Shown here: positions 1 through 7,951 of the stretch, one piece after another
How the letters are laid out: every line of letters starts with the position of its first letter
Position numbering within the stretch: the stretch's first letter is position 1
Source of the DNA: Candidatus Dojkabacteria bacterium
GTDB taxonomy: Bacteria; Patescibacteria; Dojkabacteria; SC72
Direction of reading: 5' to 3'
Assembly (NCBI GenBank): GCA_023229785.1
Contig: JALNYV010000005.1
Coordinates: 14,175-78,174, forward strand
Length of the DNA stretch: 64,000 nt
Made by a program: the position numbers and the translations under genes
Notes under the pieces: model-generated
Databases searched by the model: none
What the model was told of the DNA's origin: nothing
The model's input: the letters and a program-made list of their open reading frames with translations, nothing else

Positions 1-699
1 TAGAAACTTATCTAATCTTTTTGATATTGCAGCTGGTAGAGTTGTTTTCTTTGTATCCAACCCCATAACCTTACACTTATCCACTCTCTTACCATCTAAA
101 TCAACTAGATGCAACATATATCTTTTCTTTTCCACAAATATACCACGATCTGAAACAACCTCACGAGCACACTTAACTAAATTATCAAATCCAGGTTGAC
201 ACAGAAAGGTGTTTTTCATAAATTCTTGATATGAATCATTCACCACCTCAGCAACATAATTTGAAACTTTAATTGCATCCTCTACATTATCTGTATATGT
301 TTTGAAATACGTGCTATCCGTGTCGCCGTAGATGATAGCATCTGTTTGAAATTTTCCTTTGAATATTTTACCATCTAAAGCAACCTCTGGAGGATAACCT
401 TTAAGAGCAGCTATTTTTTCTGTAGCATACATCGGAAAATCAATATCATAATTACCTTCAAATATCTCATTTACCCTCCTACTTTGGTGTCTGAGAATAG
501 CTCTACCGGTTCCAGTAGTACTTTCTCCCATCCGCACATCGAAAAATTTGAAGTGTTTATTGGACATTGCTCCATACAAACTGTTGAGTTTAATTTTCAT
601 AACATACTGTTTTCTATCATAATTTTCATAATCCTGTCTATATTCATCATACAAAACAGCATCTTCTTCAGTCATTAATACTCCACCTCTTTCTATCAT
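1..699 (-). CDS. 43: DNA polymerase, family B, C-terminal half (gp43B-like), partial
   Basis: Polymerase palm and fingers of a T4 gp43-like replicative DNA polymerase; the 3' end lies outside the window. Reading from 699 leftward the protein begins MIERGGVLMTEEDAV and soon shows motif B (KIKLNSLYGA) and then motif C (IIYGDTDSTYF, the catalytic YGDTDS aspartates). Motif A and the exonuclease domain are on a separate gene (2161-3804), with an endonuclease gene between them, so two polypeptides must assemble. The ATG at 699 overlaps the endonuclease stop (ATGA) and has AAGGAG 7 nt upstream. A second in-frame ATG at 675 also has a good Shine-Dalgarno (AGGTGGAG), so either may be used. This half was recognised by reading the minus strand directly. 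Confidence 0.9.
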   Translation of the reverse strand, partial: MIERGGVLMTEEDAVLYDEYRQDYENYDRKQYVMKIKLNSLYGAMSNKHFKFFDVRMGESTTGTGRAILRHQSRRVNEIFEGNYDIDFPMYATEKIAALKGYPPEVALDGKIFKGKFQTDAIIYGDTDSTYFKTYTDNVEDAIKVSNYVAEVVNDSYQEFMKNTFLCQPGFDNLVKCAREVVSDRGIFVEKKRYMLHLVDLDGKRVDKCKVMGLDTKKTTLPAAISKRLDKFL

Positions 700-2171
700 T
701 TTAACTCCTTTTTCAGCAAATTCCAATCAGCTTCCCATATCATAATTATATTATATCCTAACGATTTAATCAACAACTCTCTTTTTGATGTTTGTTGATA
801 TAGATGTCCAGCCGTTAATTTTTTACTATATGGGTGACAAAGATCAGATGGTTTATATTTATTTGGATTTCCGTGAAAAGCATCACCATAAAATTCATAT
901 ACTGTATTTGTGTCCTTGCAAAATCCATCCACTCTATAGTTTGTTCCTGGTATTTTATATTCACCTATATTATCATAGTGTTGAATGTAGATCCCTTCAG
1001 TTTCTACCAAATGTGTCAGCCAAGAAATACAAGCAGATGATGATTGATTACCAACACACTTCTTGCATCCACCTCCTCTCAGGTGGATACTTGGTGTCTG
1101 CTTAAATACTCCATGTTTGCTGCAAATAATTTTTATCTTTGTGGTGGCTTTAGTGTAGTATACTAAAGAATAATCATAAATATTGCCATGAATCAATTTA
1201 GCTCTTGATATAAATTCTGCAGTTGATGGGATGTGCACCCCACCGCACTTTTGACATCCACATCCAGATAGATGATTTGAGGGTATTTGTCTAAATTGCC
1301 CGTGCATCTTACATATTATATCAACTTCTTCTGTACATTTCTTATATTTTACTAACGAATAATCATACTTGTTTCCATGAACTACCTTTGCATTTTCAAT
1401 AAACTCTTCAGTTGTTATATAATGGCTTTTGGCACACTTAGGACAACCAGTTCCTCTTAGATGGTTTGAAGGACTTTGTTTAAAATTGCCGTGTACGCTA
1501 CATATTATAGTAAGTTTTTCCATATATTTGTTGTACTTAGTCTGTGAATAATCATACTTATTATTGTGGACTATATTAGCTCTTACGATAAAATCATCAG
1601 TGGTTGGTATATAACTATTGGCACACTTCACACACCCATTACCCTGAGAGTGTTTGTATGCTAGCTGAGTAAACTCACCATGAATAGGACAAATAATATG
1701 AACCATTGAGTGTGAGTTTGTGTATGTAATTTTTGAATAGTCATATTTATTATTGTGTATGATGTTGGATTTTCGGATGAAGGCTTGGAGTAGATCTTTG
1801 TTTTTGTTTTTAAGTATTAGCTTTTGCTGGTCTTGTTTTGTTCTTATTGGAATTTCAAACCGTTTAAATAACTTAACTAGGACTGTTGGTGTAATATTAT
1901 ACATCTTGCTAATTTCAGTTCCGTTGAGTTGTTTGATTGAATAAAGATCTGTTAATAATTCTTTAGTTAATGTGTGCTTTTTTCTATTGGATAAATCTAG
2001 CAATTGTGTTTCAGACATAGTTCGTTTGCAAATATTATATTCAGAAAACCCGTGCGCAATGGTTCTTTTAGATACACCAAAATACTCACACAATTGTTTA
2101 ATAGTATAGTGTTCTTCTAGGTAGAGTGACCTTAGTTTATCTTCTGGTAGAAATATAGTTCTAGCTGGCAT
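696..2171 (-). CDS. Homing endonuclease, zinc-repeat type, splitting the polymerase gene
   Basis: 491-aa putative homing endonuclease lying between the polymerase halves. Order of parts: two helix-turn-helix-like segments (about residues 10-35 and 60-90, e.g. CEYFGVSKRTIAHGF); four zinc-type repeats of about 65 residues (about 125-385), each with HxNKYDYS, IICxxHGxF and a closing GCxKC; and a C-terminal nuclease module (about 400-491) with VDGFC, NTVYEFYGDAFHGNP and SLGYNIIMIWEADW. That last module recurs in seven other intact genes here and resembles a Vsr-like or PD-(D/E)XK fold (my inference from the D...YEF.G pattern). The gene overlaps the upstream polymerase half by 11 nt and the downstream half by ATGA, so it is co-transcribed and probably translationally coupled. 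It has only a weak ribosome-binding site of its own. Confidence 0.85.
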   Translation of the reverse strand: MPARTIFLPEDKLRSLYLEEHYTIKQLCEYFGVSKRTIAHGFSEYNICKRTMSETQLLDLSNRKKHTLTKELLTDLYSIKQLNGTEISKMYNITPTVLVKLFKRFEIPIRTKQDQQKLILKNKNKDLLQAFIRKSNIIHNNKYDYSKITYTNSHSMVHIICPIHGEFTQLAYKHSQGNGCVKCANSYIPTTDDFIVRANIVHNNKYDYSQTKYNKYMEKLTIICSVHGNFKQSPSNHLRGTGCPKCAKSHYITTEEFIENAKVVHGNKYDYSLVKYKKCTEEVDIICKMHGQFRQIPSNHLSGCGCQKCGGVHIPSTAEFISRAKLIHGNIYDYSLVYYTKATTKIKIICSKHGVFKQTPSIHLRGGGCKKCVGNQSSSACISWLTHLVETEGIYIQHYDNIGEYKIPGTNYRVDGFCKDTNTVYEFYGDAFHGNPNKYKPSDLCHPYSKKLTAGHLYQQTSKRELLIKSLGYNIIMIWEADWNLLKKELK

Positions 2172-3804
2172 TTTTATATTTCTTTACTATTTCAGTCATC
2201 TTATCTCCTGCCTCTTTTTTCTGTTTTTGATATTGTTTCCGCATTTTAAACCAATTAGATAATACGTTAGGAATTATACCTTCAGCATCCTGATCAAACA
2301 CTGTGCCATATCCAGACACCGCCCATTTAGCATCTAATAGATACTCCTTCCATTCAGCTGCAGTGGCGGTAATTTCTTCACCTGTTTTTTCAATAACTAG
2401 TGTGAGTTCCGTGTCTGAATTATTTAGAAGGGCTGCTGATGCCTCTTCTTTTTCATTAAACTGTCCTCTGATTTTTTCTGGAGAAATATTGATACTCCTG
2501 ATTGCTGTGGGATAGAGAGAATTAATATCTATTGAACCCAAATAATCATGCATACCAATTTGTGGTAGTAATACCAAAGCTCCTTCAATCCTTGAACTAA
2601 ATTCAGGTGTTGTGTTATTATTAACAACCCGTTTGATAACATGATGACAATGGTTAGTGATAGCTAATTCAGCTAATTTTAATGTTCCACCAACATGTTG
2701 GAACAATCCACAAGACATATGATACATTTGGTTCGCTAATTCTACATAACCAAGCTTTTGCTCAAACCCGTGTAAAATTTCACTATCTCTAATGTTATAT
2801 CGCACAAAAAAAGCAAAATCTTTTACGTATAAATCATGCAAAGCACCACTATATTCTAATTTTGGTAACGTGGGGGTGCCATGCTCATCCACCAACACTT
2901 CATCAGATATTGATGATAATTTATATGATGCTCTTTCAGCTGGTTCATATTTTTTAAATAATACCATATAGTCAGCTAACATTCTACCACTAGTGTTTAG
3001 TTTAATATATGTCTGTGCTTCCGCTAATGGATTCTTCTTCCTTATTAATTTGCTAAAATCAGTCTCTTCATCTGAGAAATATGGCGCTTCTGCATTAGGA
3101 AAAGATAAATCACGTAACCTATGTTCTCCTAATACAATTTCTATCCTTTTGCCAATAAACGAAAAGTCAAATTGCTGACTATTCCACCCAACTAATAGAT
3201 CACTATCTTTAATTTCTGTTAAGAGTGTATCCAGCAATTCTCCTTCATCCCTACACACAATAAATATAGTTTTATATTCTGTTGGAAGTGGTAGGATATC
3301 ATTACAAGCTTGTTCTAATAATTCATTAGTCCACTGTATTCCATCATCTGGTGGGATGGACAACGATATCATGGTATTTGTGTGTTCGTGAAATAATGAT
3401 ATTGCATTAATTTCAGCGTATGGGTTTTTTGGACCACTATAACCCAGTTCTAAAGAATAATTATTTTCAATATCCAGGTGTGTTACGTGTAGTTTGGGAG
3501 CTGGTACTTCATAATATTCACTAGAAAGCACTCTTAATTCTGCTCCTATATCAGATTCCCACACTACAATTCCTTTATCTTGATATTCATTGCGTTTCTT
3601 ATAAAATTGCTTCCTATTCATCCCACAATCAATCTTTGTGACCTTTGTATCGTAAATTGTTGTAAATTCGCCATCTTCATCATTTATATAGAAAAAATAA
3701 GGAGCATCATACTCAAGTATTATGCGATCCCCGCTTGGATCTCTCTCCCAAACTCTTACTATGTTATCTTGTTTTGATGGCACTATTGCTGAAATATAGC
3801 TCAT
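2161..3804 (-). CDS. 43: DNA polymerase, family B, N-terminal half (gp43A-like)
   Basis: N-terminal and 3'-5' exonuclease domains plus the first palm motif of a T4 gp43-like polymerase, 547 aa. Visible motifs: Exo I (THLDIENNYS), Exo II (LLVGWNSQQFDFSF), Exo III (YNIRDSEI) and polymerase motif A (DINSLYPTAIRSI, the metal-binding Asp). It stops shortly after motif A, at the base of the fingers (ends KKYKNAS). Motifs B and C are encoded at 699-1, beyond the inserted endonuclease gene. T4 gp43 is 898 aa, so this half plus the partial second half fits a normal polymerase divided in two. GGGAA upstream of the ATG is a modest ribosome-binding site. First gene of the replication unit reading leftward. 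Confidence 0.93.
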   Translation of the reverse strand: MSYISAIVPSKQDNIVRVWERDPSGDRIILEYDAPYFFYINDEDGEFTTIYDTKVTKIDCGMNRKQFYKKRNEYQDKGIVVWESDIGAELRVLSSEYYEVPAPKLHVTHLDIENNYSLELGYSGPKNPYAEINAISLFHEHTNTMISLSIPPDDGIQWTNELLEQACNDILPLPTEYKTIFIVCRDEGELLDTLLTEIKDSDLLVGWNSQQFDFSFIGKRIEIVLGEHRLRDLSFPNAEAPYFSDEETDFSKLIRKKNPLAEAQTYIKLNTSGRMLADYMVLFKKYEPAERASYKLSSISDEVLVDEHGTPTLPKLEYSGALHDLYVKDFAFFVRYNIRDSEILHGFEQKLGYVELANQMYHMSCGLFQHVGGTLKLAELAITNHCHHVIKRVVNNNTTPEFSSRIEGALVLLPQIGMHDYLGSIDINSLYPTAIRSINISPEKIRGQFNEKEEASAALLNNSDTELTLVIEKTGEEITATAAEWKEYLLDAKWAVSGYGTVFDQDAEGIIPNVLSNWFKMRKQYQKQKKEAGDKMTEIVKKYKNAS

Positions 3805-3882
3805 TGTTTAATTCCCAATTTAAATAATATGCAATTGTACATTAGCTATAGCAATGTAATCAACTAGTTTTTGGTTAATTGT

Positions 3883-3890
3883 GATAAATA
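3883..3890 (+). promoter_or_regulatory. T4-type late promoter (variant)
   Basis: GATAAATA on the plus strand, 28 nt upstream of the fibre-like gene that starts at 3918. One mismatch from the T4 late consensus TATAAATA. The AT-rich context and a purine-rich ribosome-binding site (AAGAGGAAG) before the ATG fit late expression. Confidence 0.5.
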
Positions 3891-3917
3891 ATAATATAAT
3901 GTTAAGAGGAAGAAATT

Positions 3918-4667
3918 ATGATTTTCTATGGAGTTGAACTAGCAGCTGGTACAGTGGCACAAAATATGGTGTTGGAGGGATTTACCAACGTAACCATTCC
4001 AGGTATTGTTACACCTCAAGCTGGTCGCCTAATTTTTAATTCAGACTCAAAGCTTGTTGAGTTTTATGATGGCACACAGTGGTCATCAGTGGGTGGATAT
4101 TCTTTACCGATAGCTAGTGATACAGTATTGGGTGGAATTAAGGTGGGCAGTGGATTAGCAATCGATGGCAACACAGGTGTGTTGAGTGTTCCTGCCCTGA
4201 CTGGCTCCACATTAGGGAAAACCTGGTTTCCGCGTGGTGTAGGCAATGCTAACATTGGGTTATCATCAGTGATTTTATCTGGTGTGATAACTGGTTTTAC
4301 GCTCAATGGTGCTGTCACAACAGTGTTGCTAACTCCTCCCCCTGGTGTTACACACTGTATAGTGCATAGCAACATGCATGTAGTTATAGACGCCACTCCA
4401 TATGCAAGGCATCAAGATATCACCGGACATTTTTTCTTTCGAAAAAATGCAAGCGAGAGTTGGGTAGAGGGGTTTGGCGTGGACACAAATACTGATATTG
4501 TTATCGATAAAGCATATACCAACAATACTAATATTATAGGATTTGATACCACCACTAATTCATTTCAATATCAAGTCGCTATGATTCCAGCATCTTTTGC
4601 AGGTCCCTATAACCCCATATCCTGTACCATGCAATTTGCTATGCTCCTGGAAGGTTGGTATGGTTAA
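3918..4667 (+). CDS. Tail-fibre-like or virion appendage protein
   Basis: 249-aa structural-type protein. The N-terminal part has 'GRLIFNSDSKLVEFYDGTQW', a short motif that also forms the repeats of the 983-aa neck protein at 42744-45695. It is followed by PIASDTVLGGIKVGSGLAI, a pattern very common in phage tail fibres and collars. The C-terminal half (about residues 100-249) is beta-rich with no motif I recognise and ends FAMLLEGWYG, as many receptor-binding or fibre tips do. One of few non-mobile plus-strand genes in the window. It has a late-type promoter and ends at a strong convergent terminator (4702-4743). Which appendage it belongs to cannot be told. Confidence 0.65.
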   Translation: MIFYGVELAAGTVAQNMVLEGFTNVTIPGIVTPQAGRLIFNSDSKLVEFYDGTQWSSVGGYSLPIASDTVLGGIKVGSGLAIDGNTGVLSVPALTGSTLGKTWFPRGVGNANIGLSSVILSGVITGFTLNGAVTTVLLTPPPGVTHCIVHSNMHVVIDATPYARHQDITGHFFFRKNASESWVEGFGVDTNTDIVIDKAYTNNTNIIGFDTTTNSFQYQVAMIPASFAGPYNPISCTMQFAMLLEGWYG

Positions 4668-4701
4668 TATACATTTGTATTATTAGGCAATTCCACAAAA
4701 A

Positions 4702-4743
4702 CATAGTGTTCCAATATTATGATATATCATTATTGGAACACTA
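4702..4743 (-). terminator. Convergent hairpin terminator
   Basis: A perfect 13-bp stem (ATAGTGTTCCAAT / ATTGGAACACTAT) with a smaller inner palindrome, between the convergent fibre-like gene and dsbA-like gene. Read on the minus strand the stem is followed by GTTTTTG, fitting a Rho-independent terminator for leftward transcription. Confidence 0.7.
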
Positions 4744-4756
4744 TTATCGTTTGTTG

Positions 4757-5080
4757 TTATTCAGAATCTTCCAAAGGATCTGATGCAATTAATCTCCCAC
4801 CAACCAGTGCTTCATATAAAAATTCAAAATGAGAATTTTCTTCTTGAATATCAGCATAATTGTGTTTGAAAAGTACCTTAGCTAGTTTCCTAATATATTT
4901 CTTATCTACACCATATTCTCCTGCAGCTTCATCTATAGTGTCCTTTATAGCTTCCCGCTGATCATCAACAATCTGCATATAGTGTGTAATTGTGACTAGT
5001 ATCTGCTTAAATTTCTTAAGCTCTTCTGGGCTTGATATTGTATTGCTGTTTTCTTGTTTTTTTTTCTTTTGGTATGCCAT
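4757..5080 (-). CDS. dsbA: DsbA-like double-stranded DNA-binding protein
   Basis: 107-aa protein resembling T4 DsbA (89 aa), a DNA-binding protein that acts at late promoters. The similarity lies in the C-terminal half: 'YGVDKKYIRKLAKVLFKHNY' corresponds to the helix-turn-helix region 'LGVDGKMFNRLLALYHKDN' of T4 DsbA, followed in both by an acidic helix (EENSHFEFLYEAL versus EAETEEVVELYDT). The N-terminus is lysine-rich (MAYQKKKKQ). The call rests on remembered sequence similarity and the T4-like setting, so it is fairly but not fully secure. It lies after a terminator and near gp43, among late and replication genes. Confidence 0.68.
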   Translation of the reverse strand: MAYQKKKKQENSNTISSPEELKKFKQILVTITHYMQIVDDQREAIKDTIDEAAGEYGVDKKYIRKLAKVLFKHNYADIQEENSHFEFLYEALVGGRLIASDPLEDSE

Positions 5081-5154
5081 ATTAAGTTCTCCATTTGTGT
5101 TTCAATTTTAAAATTATATAATACACAAACACTACCCAATAGTCAACATCTTTT

Positions 5155-5616
5155 CTACTTCAAAACCACAATTTCAACCAAACCAACACCATCTTTTTCC
5201 AATCCAATTGCTCTTGCTGCAGCTAACGAGAGATCAATTAGTCTGTGGTGTTTGTAGGGTCCACGATCGTTGACTATCAAAATAACATATGTACCAGTTT
5301 TAATATTAGTTACTTTCACTGTAGATGGTAAAGGAAGAGTTCTGTGAGCAGCTGTCAACTTTAGTGGATCAAAATGATCTCCTGTAGCTGTTGTGCACCC
5401 TGATTCATAGCTATAATAAGAAGCTATTCCTGTTGCTTTATACCCTTTTGATTTTATAGATCCTTTTCTGTGATGATGCCCTATCATCTGTCCAGCCTGA
5501 GAACCACACCCGTTGTGGTGAGACTTAACTCTAGCTTGAGCCATATTACAACCAAACATCAACACTACTAGCATTATTACAGCAGTGAATAGGTTAGAAT
5601 GATTTTGTTTTATCAT
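5155..5616 (-). CDS. RlpA-like secreted protein (double-psi beta-barrel lipoprotein)
   Basis: About 153 aa. The C-terminal 100 residues are a clear RlpA-type double-psi beta-barrel: GIASYYS, then LKLTAAHRTLPLPSTVKVTN, then VNDRGPYKHHRLIDLSLAAARAIG. RlpA proteins bind or cleave peptidoglycan glycan strands, so a role in lysis, entry or wall remodelling is likely. The N-terminus (MIKQNHSNLFTAVIMLVVLM then FGC) is a signal peptide with a possible lipobox cysteine, implying export. I chose the ATG at 5616 because GGGAG lies 8 nt upstream. An ATG at 5622 is only 2 nt from it, and ATGs further upstream lack a ribosome-binding site. Confidence 0.8.
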   Translation of the reverse strand: MIKQNHSNLFTAVIMLVVLMFGCNMAQARVKSHHNGCGSQAGQMIGHHHRKGSIKSKGYKATGIASYYSYESGCTTATGDHFDPLKLTAAHRTLPLPSTVKVTNIKTGTYVILIVNDRGPYKHHRLIDLSLAAARAIGLEKDGVGLVEIVVLK

Positions 5617-5813
5617 ACTCATTTCTCCCTTGTTCATTCTTTGAACGTTACTTTTTGAATTGTTATCAAACATATCAAAGGTTTGATATGTGTACATGTT
5701 AATTATCATCACCCACAGATAACTAGTGGGTTCACTATTTCTCCTATTTAAATATTGTCATTTATACTATATTATATACTGTTTTGATATGGATATCAAC
5801 AGCTGCTTACTAT

Positions 5814-6443
5814 TTATTGTGATTCATCCGAAAACCAATTGGTGTAGTTACCTGGGAATAATCTTGGATCATATATAAATGGTGATTTTGCAGCAATTTG
5901 AATTCTAGCTTGTATGGCGTCTCCGACATATACTGTGGATGTGGCATTTAAAAAATGTGGATCACTGGGGAATATTACCAACGTTCCTCTATTAGGATTA
6001 AACGAAAAATTGTGTTGTGGAAATTCAAGCTTCCCTCCATATATTTCAAATTCAGTATCAAATTGTACATTATCTTGATAGTCACACAAAAATAATATTG
6101 CTGTGAGATCTCTTTGTTTAGTTCTTAACCATTTACCTCGCAAAAAGCTACTATTTTCAGCTGCGACTTCTCCTTTGCTTCCTTGTGGGATCATCTCAAA
6201 TATAATTCGTTCTGTTCCATTGTACGATAGTTGGTAATGACTCTGAAGGTCTGGTATTAGTACCATCAACTTTTCATATATAATAGATTCCAAATATTCA
6301 TTAGTTTTAATGGTTTTTATATCTTTTCCATCCTTGTCTCTGTCAGGAACTGTAAAATCTAATGTATCTACAATATCCTCACAGAGTAATGGACTAATAA
6401 AATTTCTAACTACAAAAAAAGGGGATTTTTGGTTCATATACAC
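5814..6443 (-). CDS. 2OG-Fe(II) oxygenase-fold protein (prolyl-4-hydroxylase type)
   Basis: 209-aa protein with the double-stranded beta-helix signature seen in phage 2-oxoglutarate oxygenases: RDLTAILFLCDY, then YGGKLEFP, then GTLVIFPSDPHFLNAT and an Arg in GDAIQARIQIA. The distal iron-binding His (DPH) and 2OG-binding Arg seem present. I cannot find the HxD metal motif expected 10-20 residues before RDLTAILFL, where the sequence reads SSFLRGKWLRTKQ. It may be a divergent or inactive member. Such genes are common in T4-like phages of aquatic bacteria, where their substrate is mostly unknown. It is followed after 7 nt by the upstream protease-like gene, so the two are probably one unit. Confidence 0.72.
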   Translation of the reverse strand: MYMNQKSPFFVVRNFISPLLCEDIVDTLDFTVPDRDKDGKDIKTIKTNEYLESIIYEKLMVLIPDLQSHYQLSYNGTERIIFEMIPQGSKGEVAAENSSFLRGKWLRTKQRDLTAILFLCDYQDNVQFDTEFEIYGGKLEFPQHNFSFNPNRGTLVIFPSDPHFLNATSTVYVGDAIQARIQIAAKSPFIYDPRLFPGNYTNWFSDESQ

Positions 6444-6450
6444 TTAACTC

Positions 6451-7035
6451 CTAATTAACTTGGATTAAATAATTTACTATTTCTAATAAAGTAACATTAT
6501 GTTTTGCAAGCACCAGCATAGCATCTGTTACTTCCAATGTTCTATCCTTGTTTGTTTGAACGTCCCTTTGAACTACCTCAGCCCTTTCTGGAGCACCATC
6601 TTTATTAACATCTATTAAGAAATTTCCAGCTTTTAATATGTTTTGACCAATCAATACAGGGGAATCCATATCAGATCTATCATTTAAATTGAAAGAAACA
6701 TCTTTGAATGGTGTACCATTAATTTCTATTTCAAATTTAACTATTGGTCTTATTGTCCCACCATCCTTTCCATCAGCTGATACCACAGACTGGCTCCCAT
6801 CCAATTCCATAGTAATAAGATTGTCAGATAACTCTGGACAGATAAAGGAGACGCTACTGTTTTGTTGGTTTACTTTGATGTGTTGTGCGTTTAGGCTAGA
6901 GTTTGTAGCTCCAGTATCAATTTTCGATTCAATCTTCCGGTTTCCTAGAGTAACGAAAGTAACCTCTACTGAATTCCCTATAACATTATCACCTTCGTTG
7001 TTATCATCCATAGCTTCTGTATTCGACAAGTTCAT
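6451..7035 (-). CDS. Retropepsin-like aspartic protease (RimB/putative Zn-protease family)
   Basis: 194-aa protein of the family often annotated 'ATP-dependent zinc protease' but built like a retropepsin. Key pieces: the catalytic-type loop IDTGATNSSLNA (about residues 39-50), a flap-like segment GGTIRPIVKFEIEING, and the terminal SPVLIGQNILKAGNFLIDV. The family acts as a homodimer with one Asp from each DTGA. The first 20 residues are acidic and probably disordered. The C-terminal 45 residues after DVNKDG have no match I know. Phage substrate unknown; processing of virion or host proteins is possible. Lies directly upstream of the 2OG-oxygenase-like gene. Confidence 0.78.
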   Translation of the reverse strand: MNLSNTEAMDDNNEGDNVIGNSVEVTFVTLGNRKIESKIDTGATNSSLNAQHIKVNQQNSSVSFICPELSDNLITMELDGSQSVVSADGKDGGTIRPIVKFEIEINGTPFKDVSFNLNDRSDMDSPVLIGQNILKAGNFLIDVNKDGAPERAEVVQRDVQTNKDRTLEVTDAMLVLAKHNVTLLEIVNYLIQVN

Positions 7036-7091
7036 TATATTATAGTCCTGTTGTTTATATTATGTTATATTTATGTTGTTAATATTATACA

Positions 7092-7553
7092 TTATTGTTC
7101 TCTCGCTGCTTCGCCATATCTAAGCCATTTTTTCATTAATATTGTGTTATTAGCAAAGTATTTTTTTACAAATCGTTCATAAACATCTGGGCAATTAATA
7201 AATTCTAAATTTTTAAGAGCTGCTAATAATACTTTCTGAGTTGGATTTCTGATACAATTAATAATATAACCATTTTGGTTTACAGCTTCTAGTTGAACAG
7301 ATTCAAATGGATTTTTAATAAAACCAATATTATAACCATTTTGTTTAACAGCAGCTAATTGAACTGATTCAAATGGATTTTTGATATATTTAATTCTATA
7401 CCCGAATTTCTGAACAGCTGCTAGTTGAACATCTTCTGATGGATTATCAATTTTCTCTATATTAAAGCCATCACGTCTTACTAGAGCAAGTTGTTGTTTT
7501 TCTGATTTAGTATCCCAATTTACTGGCTGTTTAGCTATTTCAAATAATTTCAT
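7092..7553 (-). CDS. NP-repeat protein, putative capsid-targeted internal protein
   Basis: 153-aa member of the large repeat family of this window. Starts MKLFEIAKQPVNWDTKSEKQQLALV, then four tandem repeats of about 23 residues with the core NPSEDVQLAAV or NPFESVQLAAV followed by a glycine-aromatic pair (NGY). It closes with the family block FANNTILMKKWLRYGEAAR. The repeats look like short helical hairpins of HEAT or DUF4116 type. The hydrophobic-charged leader resembles T4 capsid-targeting propeptides. Last gene of an overlapping operon (8939 to 7092); its ATG overlaps the preceding stop by 4 nt. Function in the virion or the infected cell is inferred only. Confidence 0.75.
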   Translation of the reverse strand: MKLFEIAKQPVNWDTKSEKQQLALVRRDGFNIEKIDNPSEDVQLAAVQKFGYRIKYIKNPFESVQLAAVKQNGYNIGFIKNPFESVQLEAVNQNGYIINCIRNPTQKVLLAALKNLEFINCPDVYERFVKKYFANNTILMKKWLRYGEAAREQ

Positions 7554-7951
7554 GATTGTTCTCTCTTTGCTTCGCCATATCTAAGCCATTTTTTCATTAA
7601 TATTGTGTTATTAGCAAATTGCTTTTTTACGAATAGTTCATAATGGTCTTGGTTGTTGATAAATCTTAAATCTTTGAGAGCTGTTAGCAACGCAGTCTGC
7701 GTTGGATTTTTGATGTATTGAATCACATACCCATGATTATTAACAGCAGCTAGTTGAACAGCTTCTAATGGGTTTTTGATACATATTATTGCATACGGGC
7801 GTTGTTTTACAGCTGCTAGTTGAACAGCTTCTGATGGATTAGATATTTTATAGATATTCCTTCCGCTTCTCCTTACTAGAGCAAGTTGTTGTTTTTCTGA
7901 TTTAGTATCCCAATTTACTGACTGTTTTACTACTTCACACAATTTCATCAT
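7550..7951 (-). CDS. NP-repeat protein, putative capsid-targeted internal protein
   Basis: 133-aa paralogue of its downstream neighbour: leader MKLCEVVKQSVNWDTKSEKQQ, three NP repeats (NPSEAVQLAAV, NPLEAVQLAAV, NPTQTALLTAL) and terminal block FANNTILMKKWLRYGEAKR. Two ATGs lie side by side (7951 and 7948). The second gives the family's MKL start and overlaps the exonuclease stop. High DNA identity with the 3' ends of the other paralogues suggests recent duplication or gene conversion. Confidence 0.75.
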   Translation of the reverse strand: MMKLCEVVKQSVNWDTKSEKQQLALVRRSGRNIYKISNPSEAVQLAAVKQRPYAIICIKNPLEAVQLAAVNNHGYVIQYIKNPTQTALLTALKDLRFINNQDHYELFVKKQFANNTILMKKWLRYGEAKREQS

